NCBI GenBank assembly: GCA_964242625.1 | Contig: CAXTAO010000009.1 | Coordinates: 1 to 64,000, forward strand | DNA: 64,000 bases | Reading direction: 5' to 3' | Source of the DNA: JASLDZ01 sp964242625 | Lineage (GTDB): Bacteria; Pseudomonadota; Alphaproteobacteria; Caulobacterales; Caulobacteraceae | Shown: positions 16,934 to 24,457 of the stretch, one piece after another | Layout: every line of letters starts with the position of its first letter | How positions within the stretch are numbered: position 1 is the stretch's first letter | Notes under the pieces: model-generated | Told to the model about the DNA's origin: nothing | Database searches by the model: none | Seen by the model: only the letters and a program-made list of their open reading frames with translations | Translations under genes and position numbers: made by a program

Positions 16934-18079
16934 ATGCATCGACGTCGTCGCGAACACGCGGCTGAGGCACTTTCGCCCGCCGCGTTGGATGCGGGCATGA
17001 TTGAAGAAACCGAAGTCAGTGCGGACGCGGCGGTTATCAGCCCCGCGTCCACGCTGCCCCTCTCCGGCTGGGCGCTGGAGCAACTCGTCGTGCTCGACGA
17101 GGCTCGACCGGGTCTGCTTGCGCAGCTCATGCGTGCCGGGCCTAAACGGCACCAGACGATCTACGCCTGTCTTTCCGCGAAGGCGATCGACCGTCCGCGA
17201 AGCTATGCCGACCTTCTCGGAGACGGCCGAGGCTGGCACGGCGCGATCTGGCCCGCCCTCCTGGCCGAAGCTCTCCTGACCGCCCGTCCGCGCGATCTGC
17301 TCCAGGTCTCCTTCGGCAGTGTGCCTGACGGCTTGATCGGTGCCCTGGGCCGCTGTGGTCCCGATCCGCTGCCGCAGGCCGTCTACGGCCGCCTACACGC
17401 CCTCTACAGCGATCCGACCCAGACCCGTCGCCAGCGTCTCCTGAGCTCCGTGACGAAGATGACTGAGCAGCGCCTCGGTGTCGTCGAAGCCCTTCCGGAG
17501 TGCGCCCTCCATCAAAAGACGCTCCAGCTCGCCCGGCACGTCGAGGAGGCGGAGGAAATCGCTGCGGCCGTGGATGCCGCGATGCGGTTCTCCGGCGCGA
17601 CGCCTGGGTCGATCTACAAGTCGCTCTCCGACCTCTCGGCGAAGACGAGCCCGACGAAGTGGATCGATAGCCTGCTAACGGGCTTCACGCTCTCTGCTCG
17701 GCAACCCTGTCTCGAAGCCCTGCCCGACGCTCGGTTGCTCGACACTGGCGATAAGCTCAGGGGGGGCGGTCGTCACTTGCGAAACTGTCTCGGGCAACCG
17801 CGGCACTGCATCGAAGTGATGTTTGGACGCGCGGCGTATGTCGTTCTCGGTGACCCCGAGGTCATTGCTGTCATGCGGGCTCTCGGCGACAGCTGGTGTG
17901 TCACTCGACTCTATGCCGCGCAGAACGCTGAAGTTCCTGCTTCTCAACGTGTGGACACACTGACGCGGCTCGCGGAAGCTGGCTTTCCGACCGTCGGCGG
18001 TGAGCCGGATCACGGTACCCTAGATCAGCTGAGGGATATGTGCTGGGACGTCTGGCAGGACGACTTCGATGAGATTTAG
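16934..18079 (+). CDS. Unrecognised 381-aa protein with faint PcfJ-like C-terminal pattern
   Basis: A soluble protein without signal peptide or membrane segments. The N-terminal two-thirds is helical and alanine/leucine-rich (for example LLAQLMRAGPKRHQTIYACL). The C-terminal third contains GGGRHLRNCLGQPRHC, then VVLGDPEVIAVMRALG, SWCVTRLYAAQNAEVP. This order (leucine-rich turn with a Cys, a DP strand, then W-x-V and a G/N-rich end) resembles PcfJ-like plasmid and island proteins, but the match is weak. ATG 16934 gives the longest form and ATG 16997 (MIEETEVSAD) is an alternative. It stands alone in the left part of the island. Function unknown. Confidence 0.6.
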   Translation: MHRRRREHAAEALSPAALDAGMIEETEVSADAAVISPASTLPLSGWALEQLVVLDEARPGLLAQLMRAGPKRHQTIYACLSAKAIDRPRSYADLLGDGRGWHGAIWPALLAEALLTARPRDLLQVSFGSVPDGLIGALGRCGPDPLPQAVYGRLHALYSDPTQTRRQRLLSSVTKMTEQRLGVVEALPECALHQKTLQLARHVEEAEEIAAAVDAAMRFSGATPGSIYKSLSDLSAKTSPTKWIDSLLTGFTLSARQPCLEALPDARLLDTGDKLRGGGRHLRNCLGQPRHCIEVMFGRAAYVVLGDPEVIAVMRALGDSWCVTRLYAAQNAEVPASQRVDTLTRLAEAGFPTVGGEPDHGTLDQLRDMCWDVWQDDFDEI

Positions 18080-18180
18080 GTGGCAGGAGGCCAGTCTGCG
18101 CGCGGGAACGCGGATCGAGTCAAACGTCCCATCACCTCCGCTTCAGCCTCCGCCAGCTCAGTCGGCTCTGTGGACAGGCT

Positions 18181-18774
18181 TCACGCATGCAGGCTTTCGA
18201 TTATCTCAGGATGCTCTCTAAGCAGCTGAATGAGGCGCATAGGCTCCATCGTTTGAAACAACTGAGAACCTAATCGCTGAAAGCGGAGGTTGGGAGAAAG
18301 CACAATATTCGGGTGTTGAAGCATAAACCATACGCGGTAGACTAGCATTGCGGGTAGGTACTCCTCAAAAATACGCTGATAATCCATTACAGCTGCGAAA
18401 AGAGTGAACTGAACATACTCTGGCTGAAAATCATCTAGGACGGCATCGGCGTCTCGCCTACCGTGCTTCATAAAGTTATATGGGTGCGCCAAGTAGCTAC
18501 GAAATGCTTCCACGTCCGTGTGCGGTTCAACAATAGACTCTAGCTCCTGCCGTGTAGTCCTAACACCTCTTGCCTTGGCAATAGGCTGAATGATCTCCCA
18601 AGCTGCAGAGGCTAGAACGTGAATCGGCACCACATCGGCATGCTCGTAGAAGAGGACACAAGCGGTTTCGAGTTCCGATTTGATAACATGCCGCTTGCTG
18701 ATCGAAACCGCACTTGCAGGGTCACCAGTGTTAAACTTCGGAAACGATCCCGTGGGCTCTTTGTTTCTTGACAT
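18181..18774 (-). CDS. HEPN-like uncharacterised protein, 197 aa
   Basis: An all-helical soluble protein. Residues 44-66 read EHADVVPIHVLASAAWEIIQPIA, here cited as two parts because the first (ADVVPIHVLASAAWEII) resembles a widespread unknown family with D-P-V-x-I-H-T-L. Residues 92-97 read RSYLAH, an R-x4-H motif as used by HEPN ribonucleases, followed by PYNFMKHGRRDAD. ATG 18774 is chosen because AGGAG lies 10 bp upstream; the extension to 18843 has no ribosome site. The gene is AT-rich compared with the chromosome, a sign of transfer. It is divergent from the membrane-anchored gene at 18946. HEPN assignment is inference. Confidence 0.6.
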   Translation of the reverse strand: MSRNKEPTGSFPKFNTGDPASAVSISKRHVIKSELETACVLFYEHADVVPIHVLASAAWEIIQPIAKARGVRTTRQELESIVEPHTDVEAFRSYLAHPYNFMKHGRRDADAVLDDFQPEYVQFTLFAAVMDYQRIFEEYLPAMLVYRVWFMLQHPNIVLSPNLRFQRLGSQLFQTMEPMRLIQLLREHPEIIESLHA

Positions 18775-18945
18775 CGTCTTGGGTCTCCTGATTGTAAAGA
18801 AATGTCGTGCGAAAGTTGTGGTCTTGAAAGGCTCCGCATGCATGCTATCGATCCAGAAGGGCGATAGCCTCAGCGACGGAAGCGGGTATGAGCACCATCC
18901 TTCTTGCTTCGAGAGTCAGACGACAAAGAATAGCCAAGCACAACA

Positions 18946-19821
18946 ATGGCTGACTTTAAATCGCGTCGAGACTCGCTAACAAGGCTGAGAGCCGCCCTAA
19001 ACGGTCCTGCGCTGCTAATCCACTATTCATGCGAGAGCTTCTACGATTACAGTAAGCCTGGGTCTCGCCGCATCACATCAATAGCAGTACGGTTTGCCGA
19101 TTCTTCACAGACGAAATCCTTTTCTATTCATCAAGCTGCAGAGCGACTTGGACTTTTGGAAACCGTGGCCGAGCACCTTGATAGATGCGAATGTTTGATG
19201 TTGGAAGATTTTGACGCATTCGCGCGTGAGCATCTTAGGGCCTACACTTGGCTTCACTGGAACATGCGTGATGCGAACTATGGGTTTGAAGCTATCGTCC
19301 ACAGGCATCGCGTCCTCGGCGGCAATCCTGTAGAGATTGCAGACGAACGGAAGCTTGACCTTTCGCCCACGCTAATCGACATCTATGGCAAGAAGTACAC
19401 GGGCCATCCCCGTATCGAGTGGCTCTTCAAGCGCAATGACATATTCAGAAAGGCCTTTCTAACGGGCGCGCAAGAAGCAGAAGCATTCTCTACGGGAAAC
19501 TTCGTTGCAATGCACCAGTCGACACTGGTTAAAGTTCAGGGGCTAAGTGAGATTGCCTACTTAGCTGCCAAGCAGCGCCTGAAAACTGAAAGCAATGTGT
19601 GGCGAGATGTCTATCTAACGTCAATATCAAGTGTTGGACAGGCGGTCGCGGCCAACTGGATATTTATAGTAGCAGCGACACTTCTCAGCCTGATTTTTGG
19701 TGCAGTAGGCGCGATACCCGTTTTTGAAGGCTTGCGGCACCATCAGGCGCAGGCGGGTTCGTCACCCGCCGCTCAAGCAACAGCTCGAAAGCCTGCACGG
19801 CCGCCCGGTAGCGTTCGGTAG
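18946..19821 (+). CDS. Membrane-anchored protein with DEDD-exonuclease-like spacing, 291 aa
   Basis: Residues 22-55 (LLIHYSCESFYD, then RRITSIAVRFAD) look like the first two strands of an RNase H-type 3'-5' exonuclease. TWLHWNMRDANYGFEA sits where the second exonuclease motif (hN-x-xFD) would be, and DLSPTLIDIYGKKY where the third would be. The usual first D-x-E is replaced by S-C-E, so catalytic activity is doubtful. One transmembrane helix is near residue 243 (WIFIVAATLLSLIFGAVGAI), leaving a proline/alanine-rich tail that overlaps the broken resolvase and may be a fusion artefact. AT-rich. The gene is divergent from the HEPN-like gene with 171 bp between. No family name is recalled. Confidence 0.6.
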   Translation: MADFKSRRDSLTRLRAALNGPALLIHYSCESFYDYSKPGSRRITSIAVRFADSSQTKSFSIHQAAERLGLLETVAEHLDRCECLMLEDFDAFAREHLRAYTWLHWNMRDANYGFEAIVHRHRVLGGNPVEIADERKLDLSPTLIDIYGKKYTGHPRIEWLFKRNDIFRKAFLTGAQEAEAFSTGNFVAMHQSTLVKVQGLSEIAYLAAKQRLKTESNVWRDVYLTSISSVGQAVAANWIFIVAATLLSLIFGAVGAIPVFEGLRHHQAQAGSSPAAQATARKPARPPGSVR

Positions 19822-20057
19822 AGCGTGCTCGACGCGACGCCCAAATGCTTCGCGATCTCTGCCATAGTGAGAGAGCCGTCAGCCATCAGCGCCTTCGCCA
19901 CGGTAGGCTTCTGATCGCAGAGCGACCGCGGGCGCCCCCCCCCCCCTACCCCGCCCCTCGCCCGAGCGGCGGCTCGGCCCGCTTCGCATCGAGCCCTGAC
20001 CTGCTCATGCTCGAACTGCGCCATACTGGCGAAGAGATGGACGGCGAGGCGTTCCGA
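19773..20057 (-). pseudogene. Truncated serine recombinase (C-terminal part only)
   Basis: The frame encodes the end of a resolvase/invertase catalytic domain (SERLAVHLFASMAQFEHEQ, then VRARCEAGRAAARARG) and the DNA-binding helix-turn-helix (ALMADGSLTMAEIAKHLG, then VASSTLYR). The roughly 110-residue catalytic N-terminus with the serine nucleophile is absent. A run of 12 C residues at 19935-19946 interrupts the hinge region. Its 3' end overlaps the 3' end of the convergent 291-aa gene. It marks an older recombination event in the island. Confidence 0.75.
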
Positions 20058-20096
20058 GGGCGATCGTCCGACATGCGGACTATTTGGGTATGACAG

Positions 20097-20642
20097 CTAT
20101 TCTGGGGGATTATCAATGAACTCAGACAGCTCACGTTGCATGCCGATATTTTCGAAATCGAGATAGTCTTTTAAGCTCAGAGTAAGCGCAACCACTGCTC
20201 TCCGATATTGCTCTCCCGCGTCCGTTCCGTGCGTCTTTGGCGAGAGCGTTGCTCCAGCGACGGCTTCCGCTGCCTTCGCGGTACGAATGATCGCTTGCTT
20301 TACGTGTCCATTGAAAAGGAACTCACTTGTTTGTATCAGCTCATCAATCGAGTCAGTGAAGTCCTCGAAGGTATTTGCTACCTCTCCACTCGATACAACC
20401 CTGCGCTCGGTGTCCAAGCTCCAGGCGATCAGCTTCTTACACTCTAGGCGAACCTGCCGCCAAATGGCAAAGCGACGATCGTAGAGATCGAGGTTGAGCT
20501 TCCTGCTGGCGATCTCCGCTTGAGCCTCTGCGGCTCGCGTAGACAGACGGGCGTTGAGGCCAGTGAACACGCCGAGCACGAGCGTTCCCATCGTTGTCGC
20601 CCCAGCGGTGGCGGTCGATATCCACGTTGGCACGTCACCCAA
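20097..20642 (-). CDS. Hypothetical protein with N-terminal membrane helix, 181 aa
   Basis: The N-terminus has one hydrophobic helix (TATAGATTMGTLVLGVFTGL) followed by a charged helical region (STRAAEAQAEIASRKLNLDL, YDRRFAIWRQVRLECKKLI) that could form a coiled coil. The rest is soluble, acidic and helical, ending in LSEFIDNPPE. No known domain is recognised. Similar layouts (one membrane helix plus a cytoplasmic helical domain) occur among phage and island hypotheticals. It is divergent from the secreted-protein gene at 20704 with a 61-bp gap that holds an inverted repeat. Confidence 0.5.
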   Translation of the reverse strand: MGDVPTWISTATAGATTMGTLVLGVFTGLNARLSTRAAEAQAEIASRKLNLDLYDRRFAIWRQVRLECKKLIAWSLDTERRVVSSGEVANTFEDFTDSIDELIQTSEFLFNGHVKQAIIRTAKAAEAVAGATLSPKTHGTDAGEQYRRAVVALTLSLKDYLDFENIGMQRELSEFIDNPPE

Positions 20643-20659
20643 GCTCGCCCCCTCGCCTC

Positions 20660-20686
20660 TCCCAAAAGCTCAAGCTACGCTTGGGA
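20660..20686. promoter_or_regulatory. Inverted repeat in divergent intergenic region
   Basis: TCCCAA and TTGGGA are separated by 15 bp in the 61-bp gap between two divergent island genes. It could be a shared operator. Evidence is only symmetry and position. Confidence 0.3.
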
Positions 20687-20703
20687 CAGCTTAGGGGGAA
20701 GGC

Positions 20704-21123
20704 ATGCGGGCGGCGGTGTTGGGGATCGTGGCGATGACCGCGCTGGGTGCCGCCGCCCCTCTTCCGCCGGATCGATTCGACCTTGATTGTAAAGGGCGGA
20801 TGTCTTGGATGTACACGTTCGGACGTAAGACAAAGCCAATGGGCTACGACTTCCCCCACCACTATCGACTCGATCTGAAGGCTAGAGTTGGCTGCTTGGG
20901 CGTATGTGCATTCGTCACACCAGTTGTCGAAGTTACCCCCGCTCGGGTAGTCGTAGCGCGACGGGATAGCTCCAGTGAGTTTGACGAGAGCGTTCTCGAT
21001 CGCATGACCCTGATCGAGAGCACCATTGCTCGACCGCACGACCCCAAGGCGCCCGTTGTACGTGGGGAGTTCAGGTGTCACAGGGAGCCGTTCAGCGGCT
21101 TTCCAACGAGGAAGAAGCAATGA
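20704..21123 (+). CDS. Small exported hypothetical protein, 139 aa
   Basis: A short signal peptide is followed by the mature start (MRAAVLGIVAMTALGAAAPL). The mature part has three or four cysteines (FDLDCKGRM, VGCLGVC, EFRCHREP) that could form periplasmic disulfides. There is no recognised domain. A good ribosome site (AGGGGGAAGG) precedes the ATG. The stop overlaps the ATG of the next gene (ATGA), so both secreted proteins are made together. Function unknown. Confidence 0.55.
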   Translation: MRAAVLGIVAMTALGAAAPLPPDRFDLDCKGRMSWMYTFGRKTKPMGYDFPHHYRLDLKARVGCLGVCAFVTPVVEVTPARVVVARRDSSSEFDESVLDRMTLIESTIARPHDPKAPVVRGEFRCHREPFSGFPTRKKQ

Positions 21124-21602
21124 GGGCGCGCGTGCTAGGGATCCTGCTGGCGGGCGTGGTGGGGAGCGTGGCGCAGGCGGGGAGCTTCTTCCTCGCATCC
21201 GCCTCCAAGGAGGAGCTTGTCGCGATCGACCTAGAGACGCTGCAACGCTCCGGTGACGCTGTGACGTTCTGGAGCACAACGTTCTATCCCATCGCTCAAT
21301 CTAAGGGTCGAGATCGGTACGACGAGATGCTGACGAAGGCCCGCATGGATTGTCGGGCCGACATGGTGACGAACCTCTATGTCGTCACGTATGCACTGGG
21401 CTCAAACACCCCGGTCGAGTCTGGCGATATGCACGTCGACAGTCTGCCGATCATACCCGAGTCGGTCGCCGCACTGGCGAAGGCGGGCGTCTGCGCTCAA
21501 CCGCTACCTGTTGAGGATGGAACCGGGAAGGTCTTCGTGGGGACGCGGGAACAGCTCATGACTGTGTATCGGAAGCTGATCGTCGAGGGTAAGGTCAAGT
21601 AG
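21120..21602 (+). CDS. Small secreted protein, paralogue of the one at 24457 (surface-adhesin-E-like)
   Basis: A 160-aa protein with a signal peptide (RARVLGILLAGVVGSVAQAG). The mature part begins with a strand pair VAIDLETLQRSGDAVTFWS, followed by a conserved cysteine in KARMDCRADM and a second near VAALAKAGVCAQP. The order LDxxT/LxxRSGDxVTFW, DCxAD, then PIxPxxxAAxxxAVC is shared with the 154-aa protein at 24457-24921. The pattern also recalls small periplasmic proteins of the surface-adhesin E type, an uncertain link. It is translationally coupled to the upstream secreted-protein gene. Confidence 0.6.
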   Translation: MRARVLGILLAGVVGSVAQAGSFFLASASKEELVAIDLETLQRSGDAVTFWSTTFYPIAQSKGRDRYDEMLTKARMDCRADMVTNLYVVTYALGSNTPVESGDMHVDSLPIIPESVAALAKAGVCAQPLPVEDGTGKVFVGTREQLMTVYRKLIVEGKVK

Positions 21603-21746
21603 ACCAATCTGAAACTGGAAATGCGCGCGGCTGGGGATATGTCGATTTCGGCTCGGCCGATGTGCCGTGAAAAGAGAAGGGTGGGGGGTGGTGACCGGTC
21701 GGAATGCTTCAAGGGGGGTGGGGGGGGGTCTCTCTTCCGTGTCACA

Positions 21747-22310
21747 TCACGTCACGCTCTCGCCGATGATCCGGTAGTAGCTCGCACGGCTGATCTTGAC
21801 CGCTTTAACGATGTCAGCGGGTCGCTTGCCCTCCGCCTTCAGCTCCAGCACGCGTTCCGCCTGGGCGCGAGCCGTGGAGGCGCGGCCCTTGTATCGTCCG
21901 GCCGCTTTGGCGTCCGCGATCCCGATACGCTGGCGCTCTCGCATGATGGCGAGTTCAAACTCAGCGATAGCGGCGAGCATCGTGAGCATGAGCTTCCCGT
22001 TAGGTGTGCTCGTATCTACTCCGATATCCAAGATGCGGACCGTAACACCGCGCTCAGTCAGGTCGCCGACGATGTTCAAAAGGTCGCGTGTTGAGCGTGC
22101 GAGACGGTCAGCTTTCGTTATGATAAAGGCATCTCCGTCGCGCAGATAGCTCATAGCGGCCTTGAGTTCCTCGCGCTTCGCGTCGACTCCTGAGACATGC
22201 TCACTGAATATCTTTGTGCAGCCCGCGGCCTGGAGCTTCGCCACTTGATCGGCGAGCCCTGCGGTCTGATCGGCCGTGCTCGTGCGAGCGTAACCCACGA
22301 TGGCTGACAT
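21747..22310 (-). CDS. Serine recombinase (resolvase/invertase family)
   Basis: A complete 187-aa resolvase. The nucleophile serine is residue 11 in IVGYARTSTADQTAGL. Further catalytic-domain motifs are DAFIITKADRLARSTRDLL (with the conserved D-R-L-x-R) and MLAAIAEFELAIMRERQRIG, the long E-helix. A C-terminal helix-turn-helix follows (RPADIVKAVKISRASYYRII). ATG 22310 is chosen because GGAGGA lies 7 bp upstream, and the extension to 22364 has no such site. Repeats upstream (22332-22366) could be its binding site. It probably resolves or inverts DNA within the island. No transposase accompanies it. Confidence 0.9.
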   Translation of the reverse strand: MSAIVGYARTSTADQTAGLADQVAKLQAAGCTKIFSEHVSGVDAKREELKAAMSYLRDGDAFIITKADRLARSTRDLLNIVGDLTERGVTVRILDIGVDTSTPNGKLMLTMLAAIAEFELAIMRERQRIGIADAKAAGRYKGRASTARAQAERVLELKAEGKRPADIVKAVKISRASYYRIIGESVT

Positions 22311-22331
22311 CGCGTCCTCCTGAGACAACGT

Positions 22332-22366
22332 CGTGAGAATGTATGCCTCACGTTGCGAAGTCAACG
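22332..22366. repeat. Paired inverted repeats upstream of resolvase (res-like)
   Basis: Two adjoining inverted repeats: CGTGAG and CTCACG with a 9-bp spacer (22332-22352), and CGTTG with CAACG and a 6-bp spacer (22351-22366). The tetramer-like GTGAGAC recurs nearby at about 22320 and 22420. Position just upstream of the resolvase suggests a res or operator site, but the length is shorter than a full res site. Confidence 0.4.
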
Positions 22367-22580
22367 TGTGTGAGACAGGAACTCGCGTCTTGAGCCACGT
22401 GTCACGAGGGCTTGCCCGTGTGAGACGGTATCACGGCGGTTTCAGGGGCTCTGAAAGGGGGTCAAACGATTACGCCTCCCTTCTAAACGGCCCTTCCAGG
22501 CCATGCGCAGATTGATTCTCTCGACCGTGAGAGGACTCGACAGTCGGTAAAGGGCGATCATACTCGCCGTACCGCGGCCG
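22367..22580. other. Intergenic region between resolvase and nuclease-like gene
   Basis: No gene is supported here. It should hold the promoters of the divergent resolvase and nuclease-like genes, though no clear -35/-10 pair is seen. GTGTGAGAC-type repeats continue to about 22430. Confidence 0.35.
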
Positions 22581-24065
22581 GTGCCGCTCGTCTGGGATCG
22601 CTTCGTGGGCAAGAGCTTCGGCGTGACTTTCGCTGACCAGTTCGAGCTCAGCGATGAGTGGATGCGTGACCATGGGGTGTTTAACCCAACGCTGGACATC
22701 GACTCTCCCCTTTTCATCGATCCCTTTCTACTTCCAGGCAGCAAGCACCACGAGTTTTCAGACTGCGCCTTCGATCGCTACGAGGCGCATTTTGCCGAAA
22801 TCCTCCGTCTTCTCCTTAACTCTGAGGAGATCGGCGACAAGGCTTGGCAGGGTGCGTTGCGCAGGTTCCAGTTCAGCGAAGCTCGCGGGATGGGTGGAAC
22901 GTGCCTGGGCTACAGCTCAAGCGCCACCAACAATGGTCGATCGTTCGGCCCCGGCAAGTCAGCCAGAGCGTTGCGTTGGGCGCAGGCGGTGGTCAAGCTG
23001 GGAGTGAAGGACCCGGAGATGTTCTCCACAATGCCCCTGTTTGAGGACGGGATCGGACCGGACCTCATCAGCGATATGGTCACTCACATTACGCTTCCGT
23101 GCATACTAGATTTCAACTCCCGGATTTTAGAAGCCGCTGACGAAGAGCGAGGCGCTGACATCCCACGTTCAGAGTTTCGTCTCAGAGGTAAGCCCGCTAT
23201 ACTAGCCGAGAATCCGCTTACGCCGGGGGCGCCGATCATCCTTCTGGCCGACGATATTCTAAAGTATCTGCCCTTATTCGACGATCCGCGAGGTGCGGCC
23301 AGTGTCGCGGAGCATAACCAAGAGCTACGAGATCGCGTGAATGACCATATCGGCGAAATCTTCAAAGTTCGATTCAAACACGAACGGGAGTCGATTGCCA
23401 AACGCGCCCTTACCGACGCACCCTCCTTCCAGACCTTCCTTGACCTGTTGAAGCAGGTAGAGAAGCATCCCTACAACGTATACAAAGACCCGCAAGGGTT
23501 TCTACAGTGGAGTAGCGCAGCTGCCGACTTCACGGCGGCTCACAAGTTTGAGATTAAGGACGACAGGAAGCTTCCACGTCTGGATCGGATCGACTCAGTT
23601 TGTGTTCAGGTTATCCAACGCTTTACTGAAGCGGTCGAGAATGAACGATTGTGGCGGGTCTTTTACGTAGATCAAGAGCCGCGGCCTGAGCGCTTTGCAC
23701 AGCTTCTTTTCTACGCAATCGCTAAGAGCTACTGTGCCGCAAATGATCTAGATATCTCTCCCGAGTCAGACGGAGGCGCGGGGCCGGTCGACTTCAAGTT
23801 CTCAAATGGCACAGACAAGGTGGTAGTCGAGATAAAGCTGTCTACTAATCCCAATGTCGTTAAAGGCTTCACAAAGCAGCTCCAGGCCTACATGGCTGCT
23901 GAGCAGACTAACCGAGGCCACTATGTCGTAATCGACGTGGGGCAGTTAGGCGCAAAATGGGATCGCCTTCAAGATACGGTCTCAAAGGAGCGTGGTTTCC
24001 GGGCGCTTAAGACCATACACCTTGTAGATGGGACGATCCGCTCTTCGGCCAGTAAGCTGAGGTGA
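22581..24065 (+). CDS. Putative PD-(D/E)XK nuclease, 494 aa, candidate defence effector
   Basis: I do not recognise the whole protein, but the C-terminal domain (about residues 365-475) fits a PD-(D/E)XK nuclease. The sequence GAGPVDFKFSNG supplies Asp404, KVVVEIKLSTN supplies Glu417 and Lys419 (E-x-K), and FTKQLQAYMAAE supplies the conserved Gln after it, followed by strand HYVVIDVG. The N-terminal 350 residues are a distinct domain (FELSDEWMRDHGVFNPTLDI; GYSSSATNNGRSFGPGKSAR) without a known name. The start is a probable GTG at 22581. It lies in the centre of the island and is the clearest candidate for a restriction-like or abortive defence protein. No methyltransferase is present. Confidence 0.7.
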   Translation: MPLVWDRFVGKSFGVTFADQFELSDEWMRDHGVFNPTLDIDSPLFIDPFLLPGSKHHEFSDCAFDRYEAHFAEILRLLLNSEEIGDKAWQGALRRFQFSEARGMGGTCLGYSSSATNNGRSFGPGKSARALRWAQAVVKLGVKDPEMFSTMPLFEDGIGPDLISDMVTHITLPCILDFNSRILEAADEERGADIPRSEFRLRGKPAILAENPLTPGAPIILLADDILKYLPLFDDPRGAASVAEHNQELRDRVNDHIGEIFKVRFKHERESIAKRALTDAPSFQTFLDLLKQVEKHPYNVYKDPQGFLQWSSAAADFTAAHKFEIKDDRKLPRLDRIDSVCVQVIQRFTEAVENERLWRVFYVDQEPRPERFAQLLFYAIAKSYCAANDLDISPESDGGAGPVDFKFSNGTDKVVVEIKLSTNPNVVKGFTKQLQAYMAAEQTNRGHYVVIDVGQLGAKWDRLQDTVSKERGFRALKTIHLVDGTIRSSASKLR

Positions 24066-24130
24066 GTTCGTCCCCTCGCGGCGCCGCGTGTACCGTTGTT
24101 CCCGCTCCCGCAAGAAGGTAGTCGAGCTAG

Positions 24131-24457
24131 ATGGCCGATACCCGTGCAGCGCTCGCCGCCAAAGTCTCTGAGGCTCGGCAGGAGGCGGCCGCCCACGCTC
24201 CACCGGCGCTCGTCTTTAGCCAACGCTCGATCGGCCTCATCTACGCTCTAGCGGAGCGTCTCTCCATGAGCCCCACAGGGGCGCTGGAGAACGCCCTCCA
24301 GCGTCGCCTCGACGATCTCCCTCCCTCGGAGGTCAAGGCCGCTCCTGAGGCTTTTGCGGCCGTCTCTAAGCCTCGTGGGAGGCTGAAGCTCAAGGCGAGT
24401 GCGAAGCGTCGGGAGGAGGCGTCAAATCGCACTCGTAAGTCGCTCCTGAGGAAGTGA
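24131..24457 (+). CDS. Small basic hypothetical protein, 108 aa
   Basis: The first half is helical (LAAKVSEARQEAAAH; SIGLIYALAERLSMSPTGAL) and could carry a ribbon-helix-helix or similar small DNA-binding fold. The C-terminus is strongly basic (KPRGRLKLKASAKRREEASN). No family is recognised. The stop overlaps the start of the secreted-protein gene (TGATG), so the two are coupled. It begins 65 bp after the nuclease-like gene and may share its transcript. Confidence 0.5.
   Translation: MADTRAALAAKVSEARQEAAAHAPPALVFSQRSIGLIYALAERLSMSPTGALENALQRRLDDLPPSEVKAAPEAFAAVSKPRGRLKLKASAKRREEASNRTRKSLLRK

Noticed and set aside
16549..17130. Minus-strand ORF of 193 aa upstream of the 381-aa gene
   Set aside because: Ser/Arg/Gly-rich composition with no domain; mostly antisense shadow and intergenic sequence.
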